DNA of 64,000 nucleotides from Neorhizobium sp. SOG26. Its GTDB lineage: Bacteria > Pseudomonadota > Alphaproteobacteria > Rhizobiales > Rhizobiaceae. Shown here in pieces: positions 62,901-64,000 of the stretch. The stretch is taken from contig NZ_CP025512.1 of NCBI RefSeq assembly GCF_003491345.1, positions 2,649,001-2,713,000 of the forward strand, read 5' to 3'. Positions within the stretch are counted from its first letter, which is position 1, and every line of letters begins with the position of its first letter. The notes beneath the pieces are model-generated. The model was not told the origin of the DNA. It ran no database searches and saw only the letters and a list, made by a program, of their open reading frames with translations. A program made the position numbers and the translations under genes.

Positions 62901-64000
62901 GAACGGTGACCGCGACCGGCACGCCGGAAGCCCCGGCCGTGCGTTATGACCTGCGCTGGGCGGACGCGGGCGTCGCTCAAACCGCATCCGTCGGTCTGGC
63001 CTCAGTCGATGTCACTGCCAATGGCACGTTCCAGAACGGTACCGTCACCGTCGACACGCGTGTGTCCGGTGGAGGCGGCATCTCGCTTTCCGGCGGTGGC
63101 TCGGTCGCGCTTGCGGGCGCACGGGCGCTGAACCTCAAGTTCAACGGCAACCTTCCCTTCTCCATCATCGCCGGGCAACTGGCGGCGCAGGGCCTGATCC
63201 TGGAAGGCACGGGGACCGTGGATGTTGCGATCGGCGGCACGGTGGCAGCGCCCGCCATCACTGGAACGGCGTCCGCGTCCGGCGCGAGGCTCGTGGATGT
63301 GAGGCGCAATCTCGCACTGACCGATCTTGCCGCCAACGTCGCCTTCGATGGCCAGACCGCCAACATCTCCCGCCTGTCCGGAAAGCTTTCGGGCGGCGGA
63401 ACTGTCTCTGCGCAAGGCACCATTGGCATCGGCTCCGGCTTCCCCGCTGACCTGAGGATCACGCTTGCACAGGCGGTTTATGCGGACGGCAACATCTTCG
63501 CCGCGACAGCGGACGGGGCGCTGACGGTAACCGGTCCCTTGATGGCCGGCCCTGTCGTGGGCGGCACCGTCACACTCACCAAGGCTGCCATCACCGTGCC
63601 GGCGCGCCTGCCGACATCGCTTGCCGAAGTCAACGTTCGTCACAAGAACCCACCGCCAAAGGTGGCGCGCCAGATCAAGGTGCTGCAACCGGAAAAAGCG
63701 GAAGGCACGTCCGAGCCGATCGCGCTCAACCTCACCGTTCGCGCGCCAAACGGCATTTTCGTGCGCGGTCGCGGCATCGATGCCGAACTCGGTGGCAACC
63801 TCACCATCACCGGCAACGCGCAGGCTCCGATCGTGGCCGGCGGCTTCGAGATGCGCCGCGGTCGCCTCGTCATCCTGTCCAAGCGCCTCGATTTCACGAG
63901 CGGCGACATCACGTTTGGGGGCGGCCTGATCCCTGTCTTGAACATGGAAGCCACCACGACCTCTGCGCAGACGACCATCATCGTCAAGGTCACGGGCGTC
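59918..64000 (+). CDS. tamB: TamB inner-membrane/periplasmic partner (3' end outside window)
   Basis: 1361 codons open to the window edge. It begins with ATG 59918, a signal-anchor (LLKGILKAAIGVVAVLFVMALGVVLF) then long beta-rich repeats with many Gly/Ala/Asp (for example PLTAVGDVTSGDELSVGIES), the DUF490-type filament. The conserved C-terminal domain lies beyond the edge. TamB spans the periplasm between the inner membrane and TamA, moving lipids or outer-membrane proteins. Confidence 0.92.
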   Translation, partial: MTLMLRLLKGILKAAIGVVAVLFVMALGVVLFVALTPVGGRVAAERVSAIVSTPDRKVTFSRPEGLLTGDLRLDQLTLSDDEGPYAEISGINIDWSPTSLIGGVFKADHVSAETVNFIRPPKPSTTPTPPGDDSDSGGSPLPVGIRVAQIDLPDINLSQALSGRDFALSLKGSIDATGPDISLDLQATRKDEPDARASADILYAPSANRLTLKAAVSEPEGGLLARLLRLPNAPAVELALDGEGPLSDWAGKLIGSVGGTQVIDVTGRHLLVQNDRHRMEVTGGGQLATLLPPAFRPLFEGTTDIDMAAVYAPSGRIDIERGELASGAVRLSAKGAWDPTGDNSLMASLAGTNGPVDFIWPVSGEESRFSIESVNFTLTGAAASARFNATAALSAAQIPQGRFNQIRLQAESEDLNLVSRSGSIRSRFTVGRTDFTDDNLDRVIRGPVTLDAPLRLAPPAIGLDAATFDSQSVNGTVSGAYDTSKQAITGNFRVFANPSVLPPSLAPKFEGKLSAEGYLNVVTGGRMALENFVMRSNAVEAHGNILYEKEAVTGRLAGRMPDLKRWLPEAEGAAGFDINAKGPISALDVKAVINSAEARLAGRRLEDLSVVVDGTADPNAPKGKLTATGSLDSQPIKIDADVESAEGKTAVPAINVEVGPNKLNGNLNFSPDFLPQGELTFDFPDISLLAALAAQQAQGDLKGTVLLNNSDGKAGAVVRASGSGIKRGTIEIAQPKIDLAIPDIKAIAAEGTVRAARIGAGSFGLNDLKLDVNHGDNRTAFNLAAQYDNAPLTAVGDVTSGDELSVGIESFAANPRNIPIRLAAPTRIAIVDGGARLAGLTLATGSGSVSVDGSAGSTLDLVANIRSLPASLLNTFVPAMNAAGAISGTITATGTPSAPAVKYDLEWSDAQLRQTRDAGIDPFRLQASGSFTEGTLALENTRLSGSGGLDLTATGRVLLKDGVPALDINARANAIPASLVNAFAPAVGARGTISGTVTATGTPEAPAVRYDLRWADAGVAQTASVGLASVDVTANGTFQNGTVTVDTRVSGGGGISLSGGGSVALAGARALNLKFNGNLPFSIIAGQLAAQGLILEGTGTVDVAIGGTVAAPAITGTASASGARLVDVRRNLALTDLAANVAFDGQTANISRLSGKLSGGGTVSAQGTIGIGSGFPADLRITLAQAVYADGNIFAATADGALTVTGPLMAGPVVGGTVTLTKAAITVPARLPTSLAEVNVRHKNPPPKVARQIKVLQPEKAEGTSEPIALNLTVRAPNGIFVRGRGIDAELGGNLTITGNAQAPIVAGGFEMRRGRLVILSKRLDFTSGDITFGGGLIPVLNMEATTTSAQTTIIVKVTGV

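Noticed and set aside
61277..62922. Minus-strand frames opposite tamB
   Set aside because: Shadows of a long beta-repeat gene with biased codons.
1..64000. CRISPR array
   Set aside because: No regularly spaced repeats were seen anywhere; no cas genes.

Overview
The window looks like alphaproteobacterial DNA, most likely Rhizobiaceae. The evidence is the GC-rich coding, a single-step ALA synthase (hemA), the imuA-imuB-dnaE2 cassette with a GTTC-N7-GTTC LexA box, rhizobial-style IS3 and IS66 elements, and the dxr / hemA / cox-like / tamAB set. All calls come from reading the sequence; no database search was run.

There are two domains. Positions 1 to about 49,497 look like the right part of a large accessory region. 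It ends at a 55-nt copy of the 3' end of a tRNA-Arg(CCU) gene with no 5' half (49443-49497), the classic footprint of an integrative element. From 49,535 on the content is ordinary chromosome: an FAD monooxygenase, dxr, hemA, a three-subunit molybdenum hydroxylase (small-large-medium order), a glycine-zipper lipoprotein and tamA-tamB (tamB runs off the window).

Accessory region, left to right. (1) 1-4952: arsenic resistance, with the end of one arsR plus an ArsK-like exporter facing arsR-arsN2-arsC(thioredoxin type)-acr3-arsC(glutaredoxin type)-arsH. (2) 5.1-10.3 kb: two VOC proteins, an MFS exporter, a PIN / ImmA-IrrE pair and a small integrase. (3) 10.4-18.0 kb: metal handling, with a MerR-controlled glutaredoxin-MauE protein, a seven-gene copper operon behind a CueR-type operator, and a plus-strand set including DUF305 and a Cys-rich copper-storage-like protein. 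(4) 18.0-38.3 kb: a visibly AT-richer mobile and defence island. It holds a nitrite-reductase-like remnant, an ATPase-PIN operon divergent from an RNA ligase, an IS3 element, three large recombinase-type genes resembling the gamma-mobile trio GmtX/GmtZ/GmtY, a winged-helix protein, an IS66 element, a ku remnant, a small nuclease-like gene and a tight operon Dcm-NurA-HerA-Vsr. (5) 38.3-49.2 kb: the SOS mutagenesis cassette imuA-imuB-dnaE2, small rhizobial ORFs, a ClpP-like/LprI-like exported protein, a HEPN-like protein, a soluble AAA-M41 protease and a divergent XRE regulator.

The strongest candidates for an undescribed system are the methyltransferase-linked NurA-HerA-Vsr operon (32194-38008, with the facing gene at 31713) and the ATPase-PIN / RNA-ligase locus (18511-21176). 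Both sit beside the recombinase trio, which may be what moves them.
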